This document shows positions 7,648-15,545 of a stretch of DNA of 64,000 bases, piece by piece. The first letter of the stretch is position 1. Every line of letters begins with the position of its first letter. This DNA is from Micromonospora thermarum (GTDB lineage Bacteria; Actinomycetota; Actinomycetes; Mycobacteriales; Micromonosporaceae): the NCBI RefSeq assembly GCF_012034245.1, contig NZ_JAATEO010000026.1:30465-94464 (forward strand). Reading direction: 5' to 3'. The notes beneath the pieces were generated by a model, which was not told where the DNA came from, ran no database searches, and was given only the letters and a program-made list of their open reading frames with translations. The position numbers were made by a program, and so were the translations under genes.

Positions 7648-8517
7648 CTAGGCGTCGAGCAGCCGGGCGAGGGTGGCGGCGTTGGTCTGCGCGTAGTCCC
7701 GGTAGCAGTTGTTCATGAGGACGTGCGTCTGTCCGGTCTCACCGGCCAGTTCGCGCAGCTTCGGCGCCCAGTCGCGCAGTTCCCGGTCGGAGTAGCGGTA
7801 ACCGAACTTCTCGTGGATGTCGGTGCTGGTCCACTTGTCGCTGTGCCCGTGGAAGCGCACCACCGCGAGGTCCGCGGTGGCGGCGAGCACCGGGGGCACC
7901 GACGAGCGGTGCCCCTGCGGCATGTCCACGCACACGAACGGCAGCCGGTGTTGGCGCAGGAAGGCGAGGGTCTCATCGGCGTTGGCACCGTCGAACCAGG
8001 AGGCGTGCCGGAACTCGAAGACCGGACGCAGGGGGGCGCAACGCGCCGTCACCTCCCGCAGGTACTGCTTGTTGTCCCGCTTGATGGTGAACCAGGGCGG
8101 GAACTGGAACAGCAGCGCGCCCAGCTTGCCCGCCTCGACCAGCGGGTCCAGCGCGCTGAGGAACCGCGTCCAGACCTCCTCGTACGCCTGCGGCGTGAGG
8201 TCGTCCGGGTAGACGTTCCGCTTCTCCGTCTCCGGCCGCAGGTCCTTGTACAGCGAGCTGACCTTCGTCGGGTGGCCGGTGAGCAGGCTGAACGCCTTGA
8301 CGTTGAAGGTGAAGCCGGCCGGGGTCCGCTCGGCCCACAGCCGGGCGGTCCGCTCGGCGGGGGGCGAGTAGTAGGTGGCGTCCACCTCGACCAGCGGGAA
8401 CTGCTTGGCGTAGTACGCCAGCCGCTTCTCCGGCGTGTCCGCGGTCTGCGGGTACCACCCGGAGTCGAGCAGCGTACGGTCGGTCCAGGAGGCGGTGCCC
8501 ACCTTGATGTCGCCCAT
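7648..8517 (-). CDS. DUF72 domain protein (second copy)
   Basis: A 289-residue DUF72 protein beginning MGDIKVGTASWTDRTLL. Family words include VEVDATYYSPP, FTFNVKAFSLLTGHP, GALLFQFPPWF, VFEFRHASWF, VVRFHGH and HVLMNNCYRDYAQTNA. It is clearly diverged from the copy at 5994-6788 rather than a recent duplicate. It lies 37 nt behind a DksA/TraR-type gene on the same strand, so the two may be cotranscribed. Function unknown. Confidence 0.92.
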   Translation of the reverse strand: MGDIKVGTASWTDRTLLDSGWYPQTADTPEKRLAYYAKQFPLVEVDATYYSPPAERTARLWAERTPAGFTFNVKAFSLLTGHPTKVSSLYKDLRPETEKRNVYPDDLTPQAYEEVWTRFLSALDPLVEAGKLGALLFQFPPWFTIKRDNKQYLREVTARCAPLRPVFEFRHASWFDGANADETLAFLRQHRLPFVCVDMPQGHRSSVPPVLAATADLAVVRFHGHSDKWTSTDIHEKFGYRYSDRELRDWAPKLRELAGETGQTHVLMNNCYRDYAQTNAATLARLLDA

Positions 8518-8554
8518 GGGTGGAGTCCACCGCGCCCCGGACCGATCGGCAAGG

Positions 8555-8953
8555 TCAGGCCGCCCGACGCTCCCGGGTCTGCTTGCACGTCACGCAGGTC
8601 GTGGCCGACGGGAAGATCTCCAGCCGCTCCACCGGGATCGGCGCCGAGCAGCCCTCGCAGAAGCCGTACGTGCCCTCGTCCAGCCGGGTCAGGGCGTGCT
8701 CGTACTGGGCCCGACGGTCCAGGATGGTCCGCAGCAGGGACTGCGCGGTGTCCCGCTCCGCGGTCTTGGTGCCGCTGTCGGCCTGGTCGTCGCCCGCGGT
8801 GTCGCCCACCTCCACCAGGCGCAGGACCTGACTCTGCACCACGGCCTGCTCGTACTCCGCCGTGAGCTCGTTGTAGCGGGCCTGGAGGGACTGCCGGATC
8901 TGGTCGATCTCCGCCTGGGATCGGCCCGTGCCGACCGTGTCGTGGACGAGCAT
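8555..8953 (-). CDS. TraR/DksA C4 zinc-finger protein
   Basis: A 132-residue protein with an N-terminal coiled-coil region (residues 12-50) and a C-terminal four-cysteine zinc finger, YGFCEGCSAP and TTCVTCKQ. The spacing CxxC-x17-CxxC matches the DksA/TraR family, whose members bind the secondary channel of RNA polymerase and change promoter choice in stress. In actinobacteria short versions are common and mostly uncharacterised. A hairpin at 8986-9006 sits 33 nt upstream of the start. The DUF72 gene follows after 37 nt. Confidence 0.9.
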   Translation of the reverse strand: MLVHDTVGTGRSQAEIDQIRQSLQARYNELTAEYEQAVVQSQVLRLVEVGDTAGDDQADSGTKTAERDTAQSLLRTILDRRAQYEHALTRLDEGTYGFCEGCSAPIPVERLEIFPSATTCVTCKQTRERRAA

Positions 8954-8985
8954 CGCTGCCTGCCTTTCTCCGAACCTCGCGGTCT

Positions 8986-9006
8986 ACCGGGGCCACCGGC
9001 CCCGGT
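8986..9006. terminator. perfect 9-bp hairpin upstream of the DksA-like gene
   Basis: ACCGGGGCC (8986-8994) pairs perfectly with GGCCCCGGT (8998-9006) around a 3-nt loop. It lies between the uridine-kinase-like gene and the DksA-like gene, both on the minus strand. It could terminate transcription from the former or sit in the leader of the latter. The role is inferred from position. Confidence 0.5.
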
Positions 9007-9217
9007 GTCGTCGTCGCCCGCGCGGGTGGATCACCCGTGCTCTGTGAGCCGGGCGAATACCCCGGGGCCCGGTGGATCAAACCGGCGACTTCCGCCGGAT
9101 CTCCGGTCCGGTTCGCGACGTTCCGCGCCCGGCGTCCACCGGCCGCGCGCGTCGGTCCCGGGGCGGTCGAGGGACTGGCCGACCCGGATGGCGCCACCGG
9201 CACCGGTCGGACCGGCC

Positions 9218-9856
9218 CTATGCCAGGTCGACCAGTGCGGGGTGGCGGGGGTCGTCGACCCGGACGACCACGTCGGCGAACGTCGCCGGAGCCACCTCGT
9301 CGGTGTAGCGGGCGAACGCGGGCAGTGTCCACCGCTGCTCCGGGTCCGTGCGCCGGTCCAGGGCGGACGGCGAGAGCGCCAGGTGCACGGTGACGTCGAA
9401 CGGCAGGCCGCCGCCGAGCAGCAGCGCCCCGCTCACGAGGACGACGCCGCGCTCGGGCACCTCGACGTACGCGGCGCGGCTGGCACGGTCGACGTCGGCG
9501 TCCCACAGCGACGGCAGGACCCGTCCCGAGCCGTCCGGGCCGGCCGGGTCGAGCACCTCCCGGCGCAGCCCGGCCTCGTCGATCCAGCCCTCGTAGTACG
9601 CGTCCGGGTTGGTGCGGCCGTGTTCGAGCCGCACCGAGGCCGGGCGGAGGAAGTCGGCCGCCCGGACGTGCAGCACCGGACGGCCCCGGGCGCGCAGCGG
9701 GTCGACCAGCGCGCCGGCCAGGGCGTCGGGGTCGGCCGCCGGCGGACCGTCGACGGCCACCCGCAACCGGCCGGCGACCGTGGTGCCGGCGAGCCGGTCG
9801 GCCAGTTCGGTGACGAGACGCTCGGGAGAGATCGGACGGACACGCACGCCGACCAT
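9218..9856 (-). CDS. uridine-kinase-like protein lacking a P-loop
   Basis: A 212-residue protein with the layout of actinobacterial uridine-kinase-like proteins: LRVAVDGPPAADPDALAGAL, PVLHVRAADFLRPAS, YYEGWIDEAGLRREVL, VVLVSGALLLGG. The position of the Walker A loop (normally GxxGxGK[ST]) reads DGPPAADPDAL. It has neither the glycines nor the lysine, so ATP-dependent phosphorylation is doubtful as written. It follows the winged-helix gene at 9974-10585 after 117 nt on the same strand. It may be a catalytically dead or repurposed kinase fold. Confidence 0.75.
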   Translation of the reverse strand: MVGVRVRPISPERLVTELADRLAGTTVAGRLRVAVDGPPAADPDALAGALVDPLRARGRPVLHVRAADFLRPASVRLEHGRTNPDAYYEGWIDEAGLRREVLDPAGPDGSGRVLPSLWDADVDRASRAAYVEVPERGVVLVSGALLLGGGLPFDVTVHLALSPSALDRRTDPEQRWTLPAFARYTDEVAPATFADVVVRVDDPRHPALVDLA

Positions 9857-9973
9857 CGTGCCCGGTCGGACCGCCCCGGCGCCGGTCGGGCGGATCGTGG
9901 GGCGCCGGCGGTCGGCCGGCCGGGTCGGGTGTCGGTCGGCCGCCGCGGACGGCTCGCCGGGCCGGACGGTCGC

Positions 9974-10585
9974 TCAGCCGCTGCGGTCGATGGTGACCCG
10001 CGCGTCGTCGGCGAGCCGGTAGCCGACGCCGTAGACGGTGGTGACCAGCGGGACGTCCACCCCGACCTTCCCGCGCAGCCGGCGGACGTGCACGTCCACC
10101 GTGCGCACCCCGGCGTGCTCGTAACCCCAGACGGCGTTGAGCAACTGGAGCCGCGTGAAGACCCGGCGGGGATGGGCGACCAGGTGCAGCAGCAGATCGA
10201 ACTCCAGGCGGGTCAGCGGCAGCGGCTCGCCGTCGCGCAGCACCGACCGGGACGAGGCGAGGATGTGCAGGGTGGGGATGGTCGGGGCGAGCTGACGGCC
10301 CGGGGACCGGCCGGCGGGGACCGGCTCGGCCCGGCGCTCCGCACCGCCGGACCCGGCGGCCGTGATGGTGCCCTCGCCCCGCTCCAGCATCTCGCGGGCG
10401 GCCTCCAGCAGGCGGCGCGCCGGCGGTGTGAGCGCCTCCTCGTTGGCCAGCGGGATCGACAGGGTCACCGTGAGCACCGGCGCCGCGGTGTTCGCGGGAC
10501 GGCGCTGGCCACCCGGGGGTCGACCGGGAACAGCGGGCTGGGACGTATGCCATCCGGCGCGCGACGAAGCAGGGCTGACCGACAT
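9974..10585 (-). CDS. orphan winged-helix (OmpR-type) regulator, copy 1
   Basis: A 203-residue protein. The C-terminal 95 residues form an OmpR/PhoB-type winged helix (LTRLEFDLLLHLVAHPRRVFTRLQLL, VWGYEHAGVRTVDVHVRRLRGKV, VYGVGYRLA). There is no receiver domain. The N-terminal half is a disordered leader followed by a short segment, TVTLSIPLANEEALTPPARRLLEAAREML, also recognisable in the paralogue at 10972-11514. ATG 10585 is chosen for the strong AAGGAGG site. It probably binds DNA with a signal input other than phosphorylation, which is an inference. Confidence 0.85.
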   Translation of the reverse strand: MSVSPASSRAGWHTSQPAVPGRPPGGQRRPANTAAPVLTVTLSIPLANEEALTPPARRLLEAAREMLERGEGTITAAGSGGAERRAEPVPAGRSPGRQLAPTIPTLHILASSRSVLRDGEPLPLTRLEFDLLLHLVAHPRRVFTRLQLLNAVWGYEHAGVRTVDVHVRRLRGKVGVDVPLVTTVYGVGYRLADDARVTIDRSG

Positions 10586-10971
10586 GGTCCTCCTTGGCTG
10601 GTCCGGGTATCTCCCCACGGCCCGGGAACGCCGCTTCATCGATGCTTCCCGGCGCTCGTGCGAGGGTCAAGGGGCGGCTGCGTTGCATGAATGTGACAAT
10701 TGACGAACGCATCGGAGCCGGATGCTCGCTCTGCGTACGAGGTCTGATGATTACAGCAGAGTCGCCGAGATGACCCGATACGGGGGGTGCCTGCCCGGTT
10801 CACATTCGCCGAACCCGGTCACGGAGCGTGGTTGACGAACGTGATTCATGCCGAGGTGGCGCGCCTGGACGCGCTCCCATGTGGACGCTCCGCGTACCGG
10901 ATGTGTGACAACCGCGACGGGCCGAGGCACCCCGGTCGGCGCGCCTCGGCCCGGTTAGGTTTCCGAACGAT
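10586..10971. other. 386-bp intergenic region between the two winged-helix genes
   Basis: There is no convincing gene here; a 63-codon plus-strand ORF at 10787-10978 has no motif. The stretch is less GC-rich than its surroundings, so it probably holds the promoter of copy 1. The 10-mer TTGACGAACG occurs twice in the same orientation, at 10700-10709 and 10832-10841. This is a possible regulator site or a chance repeat. Confidence 0.5.
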
Positions 10972-11514
10972 TCAGTAGCTGTGAGCGACGAGGACGTGCG
11001 CCTCGTCGGCGAGGCGGTACCCCACGCCGTGGACGGTCGTCACGACCGCCGTGTCGAGCTTCGCGCGCAGCCGGCGCACGTGGACGTCCACGGTCCGCAT
11101 CACGGCGTGTTCGTAGCCCCAGACGGCGGCCAGCAGTTGCAGCCGGGTGAAGACCGTACGCGGCCGCTCGGCCAGGAACAGCAGCAGGTCGTACTCGATC
11201 CGGGTCAGGGGCACGACCCGGCCGCGGTGCCGGACCACCCGGCTGCCGGCGTGGATGATCACCTCGTCCGGGTGGGCCTCGGCCCGCCGTGGCTCCGTGA
11301 CGGGCGGACCCGCCCGCCCCTCGCCCGACTCGAGCCGACCCTCGCCCGACTCGGCCAGTTCGCCGAGCAGGTCCAGCAGTCGCACGACCCGGGGACTCAG
11401 CGGGCCGGCGGCGAGGTCGACGGTGACGGTGGCCCGCGAGCGGGACCGGCGCGGATCGGCGCCGTCGGGACGGGCGGCCGGCGGGGTACGGACGGGGAGT
11501 GCGACGACGGACAT
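10972..11514 (-). CDS. orphan winged-helix (OmpR-type) regulator, copy 2
   Basis: A 180-residue paralogue of the protein at 9974-10585. The C-terminal winged helix (LTRIEYDLLLFLAERPRTVFTRLQLL, VWGYEHAVMRTVDVHVRRLRAKL, VHGVGYRLA) is closely similar. The N-terminal half differs except for a short LSPRVVRLLDLLGEL-type segment, and there is no receiver domain. ATG 11514 has GGAGG 5 nt upstream. It lies 48 nt behind the rhodanese gene, itself behind cysteine dioxygenase, so it is likely the last gene of a sulfur-metabolism operon and may regulate it. Confidence 0.85.
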   Translation of the reverse strand: MSVVALPVRTPPAARPDGADPRRSRSRATVTVDLAAGPLSPRVVRLLDLLGELAESGEGRLESGEGRAGPPVTEPRRAEAHPDEVIIHAGSRVVRHRGRVVPLTRIEYDLLLFLAERPRTVFTRLQLLAAVWGYEHAVMRTVDVHVRRLRAKLDTAVVTTVHGVGYRLADEAHVLVAHSY

Positions 11515-11562
11515 GGTGCCTCCTGCGACGACGGGTGCCGCCACGACCGGTGCGGTGTGGCG

Positions 11563-12051
11563 TCAGCGGCGCACCTGGCCGGCGGTCACCGGGGGCGCGA
11601 CGGGGTGGGGACGGAGCAACGACGTGGGGCCGAGGGCGGGCAGCCCGGCGATCCGCCAGGCGGCGAAGCCGCCCACCACGTCGGTGGCGCGGTGCAGCCC
11701 GAGATCCTGCAGGGCGGCGGCGGCGAGGGACGAGGTGTAGCCCTCCTGGCAGAGGACCACGACCGGCAGGTCGTACGAGCCGGCCTGCGGCAGCCGGGCC
11801 GGACACCGCGGGTCGAACCGCCACTCGAGCACGTTGCGCTCGACGGCGATGGCGCCGGGCACGGTGCCGTGGGCGGCGCGCTGGGCGGCCGGCCGGATGT
11901 CGACCAGCAGCGCACCCTGCCGGTGGGCCACGTGCGCATCCTCCGGGTCCAGCCGCCGCAGCCGGCCGCGGGCGTCGGCCAGGATCTCGTCGATCCCGCG
12001 GGACCCCGTCGGTGGGGGTGGACACGCGGTGGAGGGGTGGGTGTGCGGCAT
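11563..12051 (-). CDS. rhodanese-like sulfurtransferase
   Basis: A 162-residue single rhodanese domain. The active-site loop is CQEGYTSS, preceded by YDLPVVVL and followed by DVVGGFAAW, a normal cysteine loop for a sulfurtransferase. LLVDIRPAAQRAAHGTVPGA is the typical N-terminal half. ATG 12051 has GGAAGGA upstream. The gene follows cysteine dioxygenase by 26 nt, consistent with handling persulfide sulfur alongside cysteine oxidation, and precedes a winged-helix regulator. Confidence 0.9.
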   Translation of the reverse strand: MPHTHPSTACPPPPTGSRGIDEILADARGRLRRLDPEDAHVAHRQGALLVDIRPAAQRAAHGTVPGAIAVERNVLEWRFDPRCPARLPQAGSYDLPVVVLCQEGYTSSLAAAALQDLGLHRATDVVGGFAAWRIAGLPALGPTSLLRPHPVAPPVTAGQVRR

Positions 12052-12077
12052 CTCGGTCCTTCCGTGTCTGAAGTGGA

Positions 12078-12530
12078 TCACCACGCGACCCCGGCCTCGG
12101 CCACCTCGGCGACGCGCAGGCGGCCGTCGGCGAGCAGGTACCGGGTCATGCGGCGCAACGCGGGCCGGTAGACGTGGACGCTCACCGCGGGGTCCGGGCC
12201 CCGGTTGGTCACCTGGTGCACGTGCCGGGAACCGAAGCGACGTCCGGCCCCGGCGGGAAGCCGGTGCGGGCGTAGCCGGGTGCCGGCCACCGTCTCCTCG
12301 GTCAGCACCCCGGAGACCACGACGAACGCGCCGGAGCAGCCGCCGTGGTCGTGCAGGTCGGTGCCCTGCCCGGGGAGCCAGCTCAGCGCCCACACCTCGT
12401 GGTCGACGTCGCCGGCCAGCCGGGCGTACCACCGCTGGTCGGCGTCGAAACGCAGCGGCACCGGCCAGGAGTCCAGGTCGGCGGCCCAGCGTCGCGCGAC
12501 GGCGGACAGGTCGGTGCGGTGCGCGCTCAT
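12078..12530 (-). CDS. cysteine dioxygenase family protein
   Basis: A 150-residue cupin of the bacterial type I cysteine dioxygenase family, which oxidises L-cysteine to cysteine sulfinate with O2 and Fe(II). The iron ligands are visible in LHDHGGCSGAFVVVSG (HxH) and in the later histidine of SRHVHQVTN. ATG 12530 is preceded by GTGGAGA. It is the first gene of the run CDO, rhodanese, winged-helix regulator. A palindromic TAAA-TTTA site lies 47 nt upstream. Confidence 0.9.
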   Translation of the reverse strand: MSAHRTDLSAVARRWAADLDSWPVPLRFDADQRWYARLAGDVDHEVWALSWLPGQGTDLHDHGGCSGAFVVVSGVLTEETVAGTRLRPHRLPAGAGRRFGSRHVHQVTNRGPDPAVSVHVYRPALRRMTRYLLADGRLRVAEVAEAGVAW

Positions 12531-12576
12531 CGGGTCTCCACAGGTCGGTGGGCGGGTCCACCGACAGCTTAGACGG

Positions 12577-12593
12577 TAAATCCTATCGGTTTA
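12577..12593. promoter_or_regulatory. imperfect palindrome upstream of cysteine dioxygenase
   Basis: TAAATCC-TAT-CGGTTTA (12577-12593) is an AT-rich inverted repeat in an otherwise GC-rich gap between the cysteine dioxygenase gene (minus) and the ankyrin gene (plus). Position and symmetry fit an operator or promoter element. An Rrf2-type sulfur regulator would be a plausible ligand, but that is a guess. Confidence 0.45.
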
Positions 12594-12664
12594 GTAGGTA
12601 GTCCTGGATGCTGGGATGGCGCTTCCGACGGGCGCGCCTCGGCCGACCGGACTAGCCTGAACCG

Positions 12665-13066
12665 GTGATCGAGGAACTGGACGCCGAGACGCTGGCGTTC
12701 GCGCACCGGATGTTCGACCTGGCGCGCGAGGGCGCCACCGACGAACTCGCCGCGTACGTCGACGCCGGACTGCCGGTCGACCTGACCAACGACAAGGGCG
12801 ACACGCTGCTGATCCTGGCCGCGTCCCACGCCCATCCGGACACCGTCGCCGCGTTGCTGAGGCGGGGGGCCGACCACTCCCGCACCAACGACCGGGGGCA
12901 GACCGCGCTGGCCGCGGCGGCGTTCCGTCGCAGCGAGGGCAGCGTCCGGGCACTCCTCGCCGCCGGGGCCGATCCCGGTCACGGCAGCCCGTCGGCCGTG
13001 GAGACCGCCGGCTTCTTCGACCTGCCCGACATGCTCGCCCTGCTCACCGCACGGCCGGCCGGCTGA
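12665..13066 (+). CDS. ankyrin-repeat protein
   Basis: A 133-residue protein starting at GTG 12665. It consists of about three ankyrin repeats (residues 20-125), for example DKGDTLLILAASHAHPDTVA, NDRGQTALAAAAFRR and SVRALLAAGADP. It has no signal peptide or membrane segment, so it is a cytoplasmic interaction module. No partner is evident. The upstream gap of about 130 bp is shared with the divergent cysteine dioxygenase operon. Confidence 0.88.
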   Translation: MIEELDAETLAFAHRMFDLAREGATDELAAYVDAGLPVDLTNDKGDTLLILAASHAHPDTVAALLRRGADHSRTNDRGQTALAAAAFRRSEGSVRALLAAGADPGHGSPSAVETAGFFDLPDMLALLTARPAG

Positions 13067-13216
13067 GCCGGCGCGCCGTCGTCGGTCGTGATCACGTGGT
13101 GCGGCGCCGGGCGGACCGTACGGTCCCGGGGCGGCGCCGCGTCATCCGATCGCCGGGACACCCGCCGGTCGCCCCGTCGGCCGGCGGGTGCCCGCGCCGC
13201 CCGGTATACAGGGGCG

Positions 13217-14164
13217 GTGGAGGATCCGCTGCCCGAGCAGATGCGCACCGCCGGCACGGCGCTGCTCGCCGCCCTGGACGGGCCCGCCCGGGCCGGCGCG
13301 GCGTACCGGTTCGACGACGTCGCGGCGCGGCGCTGGCTGGAGTACCGGCCGCGGCCCCGTCCCGGCGTGTGTCTCGCCGACCTCGACCGCACCGCCCGCA
13401 AGGCCGCCCACCGCCTGCTGGCGACCGCGCTGAGCCCGCCGGCGTACGCGCAGGCGATGGCGATCATCGCGCTGGAGGAGGTGCTCGACCGGGCCGAGGG
13501 GTGGCGGCGCGGCCGGCACAGCGACGACTACTGGGTGGCGGTCTTCGGCGACCCGGCCCGCGACGACGCGTGGGCGTGGCGGGTCGAGGGGCACCACCTG
13601 TCGGTCAGCATGACCGTGGTGGACGACCAGGTCTCCCCCGCGCCCGTCTTCTTCGGCGCGAACCCGGCCGCCGTCCGGTGGGCCGGCCACCCGGTGTCGC
13701 GGCCACTCGGGCCGGAGGAGGACCTCGGCCGGGCGCTCCTGGACGCGATCGGCCCCGCCGGCCGGGCCGCGGCGATCGTCGCCGACGAGGCGCCCGCCGA
13801 CATCGTCAGCGCCACCCGGCCCCGGGTCGACGCGCCGGTCGAGCCGCTCGGCGTACCGGCCGACCGGCTCGGTCCCACCGGCCGGTCCCTGTTGGACCAG
13901 CTCGTCGCCCTCTACCTGGACCGGCTCCCGCCGGAGCTGGCGATCCGGGAGGCGCGCCGCCTCGCCGGCTCACCGCTGCACTTCGCCTGGGCCGGGCCGA
14001 CCCGTCCGGGGCAGCGCCACTACTACCGGGTGCAGGGCGACGACCTGCTGATCGAATACGACAACACCACCGACGACGGCAACCACGCCCACACCGTGCT
14101 CCGCCGCCCGGCGAGCGACTTCGGCGGGGACGTCCTGGCCGCCCACCACGGCGAGGCCCACTGA
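13217..14164 (+). CDS. DUF3500 family protein
   Basis: A 315-residue protein matching DUF3500 along its length: the region WVAVFGDPARDDAWAWRVEG, GHHLSVSMTVVDDQ, FFGANPA, and near the end FAWAGPTRPGQRHYYRVQG with EYDNTTDDGNHAHTVLR. Function is unknown; some members occur near secreted enzymes. I see no signal peptide here. The GTG at 13217 is chosen because the protein then begins just before the conserved PEQMRTAGTALLAAL; the upstream frame is Arg-rich and unconvincing. Confidence 0.85.
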   Translation: MEDPLPEQMRTAGTALLAALDGPARAGAAYRFDDVAARRWLEYRPRPRPGVCLADLDRTARKAAHRLLATALSPPAYAQAMAIIALEEVLDRAEGWRRGRHSDDYWVAVFGDPARDDAWAWRVEGHHLSVSMTVVDDQVSPAPVFFGANPAAVRWAGHPVSRPLGPEEDLGRALLDAIGPAGRAAAIVADEAPADIVSATRPRVDAPVEPLGVPADRLGPTGRSLLDQLVALYLDRLPPELAIREARRLAGSPLHFAWAGPTRPGQRHYYRVQGDDLLIEYDNTTDDGNHAHTVLRRPASDFGGDVLAAHHGEAH

Positions 14165-14170
14165 CGCCCG

Positions 14171-14929
14171 TCAGGCCGGCCTGGTCGCCTCGATGAGGAA
14201 GCGGCGGGCGTGGGTCACGAACGGACCCTCGACCTCGATCCGCCGGTGCAGCCGGGCCAGCGCGGGCCGGTGCCGGTCGACGTCGAAGTCCGGGACGGTC
14301 CAGACGACCTTGCGCAGGAACCACACCACGGCGGCGATGTCGTGGAAGACGGTCCGCAAGGTGGCCTCCCGCAGGTCCACCACGGTCAGGCCGGCGGCCG
14401 TCGCGGCGGTCACCGCCTGCTCCGGGTGGCGGCTCGCCGGCGGGGGCAACGGGCCGAGGATCGCCTCGCTCAGCTCGCGTACGGTGCCCGGGCCGATCTG
14501 CTGGGACAGGAACGTCCCGCCCGGCCGCAGCACCCGGGCGGTCTCCGACCAGTCGGTCCGGACGGGGTGCCGGCTCACCACCAGGTCGAAGGACGCGTCC
14601 GCGAACGGCAGCGGCGCGTCCGGCGTCACCGCCACCACGGTGGCGCCGACCCGGCGCAGCGCCCGGGCCGCGACCGGCACGTTCGGTGGCCACCCCTCGG
14701 TGGCGACCAGCACGCGGGGCGGTGACGGCACCTCGGCCAGCACCTCTCCCCCGCCGGTGTCCACGTCCAGCGCCGCGTCCGCGGCCGCCATCCGGGCGGC
14801 GACCAGGCGGGCGTACCCCCAGGGTGGCCGTTCCTCGGTCGCCCGTCCGGCGAGCCAGTCGAAACCCCAGCCGTCCACCGGGGCCGCCGCCCCCTCCGCG
14901 ATCAGGTCGTCGAACCGTCCGTCCGTCAT
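14171..14929 (-). CDS. class I SAM-dependent methyltransferase
   Basis: A 252-residue methyltransferase-like protein. The SAM-binding region reads AALDVDTGGGEVL, where the usual ExGxGxG is changed to DVDTGGGE. FADASFDLVVSRHPVRTDWSE and LRPGGTFLSQQIGP are motif IV- and post-motif-like. Substrate unknown. The start MTDGRFDD at 14929 is favoured over an upstream ATG because it gives the usual family N-terminus. It converges with the DUF3500 gene with only 6 nt between stops. Confidence 0.85.
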   Translation of the reverse strand: MTDGRFDDLIAEGAAAPVDGWGFDWLAGRATEERPPWGYARLVAARMAAADAALDVDTGGGEVLAEVPSPPRVLVATEGWPPNVPVAARALRRVGATVVAVTPDAPLPFADASFDLVVSRHPVRTDWSETARVLRPGGTFLSQQIGPGTVRELSEAILGPLPPPASRHPEQAVTAATAAGLTVVDLREATLRTVFHDIAAVVWFLRKVVWTVPDFDVDRHRPALARLHRRIEVEGPFVTHARRFLIEATRPA

Positions 14930-14971
14930 CCGGGCAGCCTGCCCGGCCGGGTCCGGACCCGGCAACGAAAT

Positions 14972-15472
14972 TCACGGGCGCGGGCGGACGATCTCCACGG
15001 TGGAGCCGGCGACGCCGCCGAGGGCGTCGAGGGTGGTGGGCTCGGCGCGGCCGGCGTCGAACCGGCGGATCAGGCGGGCCCCCAGGGCGACGCCGTACCC
15101 GCCCACGACGAGGGCGACCAGCTCGGTGAGGAGCAGCACGACGCTGGCACCCCGCTGCGGCGCGTCCGCCCGGATCAGGCAGGCGATCAGGAACAGGCCG
15201 GCCATCGCGGCGTTGACCAGGTTGAACGTCGTGGCCGTCCGGCGCGTCTTCCCGCCCGGTACGTCCCACAGGTCGATCATGCCGGCGACGGTGGCCAGCG
15301 CGGCGGCGACGAGCGCCGCCACCGCCGTCCAGTACCCCACCTCACCGAGGAACGCCGGTCCTCCGATCACGTCGGTCAGGTCGAACACCGTCGCGCTCAC
15401 GAAGAGCCCGAACGGGAACGTCACCAGCATCGGTTGGATCGGGTGCCCCTGCACCCGCAGCCGGCTCTGCAT
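14972..15472 (-). CDS. DUF2231 membrane protein
   Basis: A 166-residue protein with the DUF2231 start QGHPIQPMLVTFPFGLF and four hydrophobic segments (about residues 14-35, 45-65, 85-102 and 110-132). The conserved His-Pro near the N-terminus is a possible ligand site in the membrane. Function is not established. It precedes the methyltransferase on the same strand by 42 nt. Confidence 0.88.
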   Translation of the reverse strand: MQSRLRVQGHPIQPMLVTFPFGLFVSATVFDLTDVIGGPAFLGEVGYWTAVAALVAAALATVAGMIDLWDVPGGKTRRTATTFNLVNAAMAGLFLIACLIRADAPQRGASVVLLLTELVALVVGGYGVALGARLIRRFDAGRAEPTTLDALGGVAGSTVEIVRPRP

Positions 15473-15545
15473 CGCTTCTCCCCAGGTCGCGTCCCGTCAC
15501 CAGTCAACGGTGCTACCCGGGCGCACACGGGGCGAAACGACGCGG

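Noticed and set aside
8049..10712. 887-codon minus-strand ORF covering four genes
   Set aside because: It overlaps the DUF72, DksA-like, uridine-kinase-like and winged-helix genes in another frame and is Arg/Pro-rich without motifs.
10787..10978. 63-codon plus-strand ORF between the winged-helix genes
   Set aside because: It overlaps the end of copy 2 on the other strand, has no motif and no convincing ribosome site.
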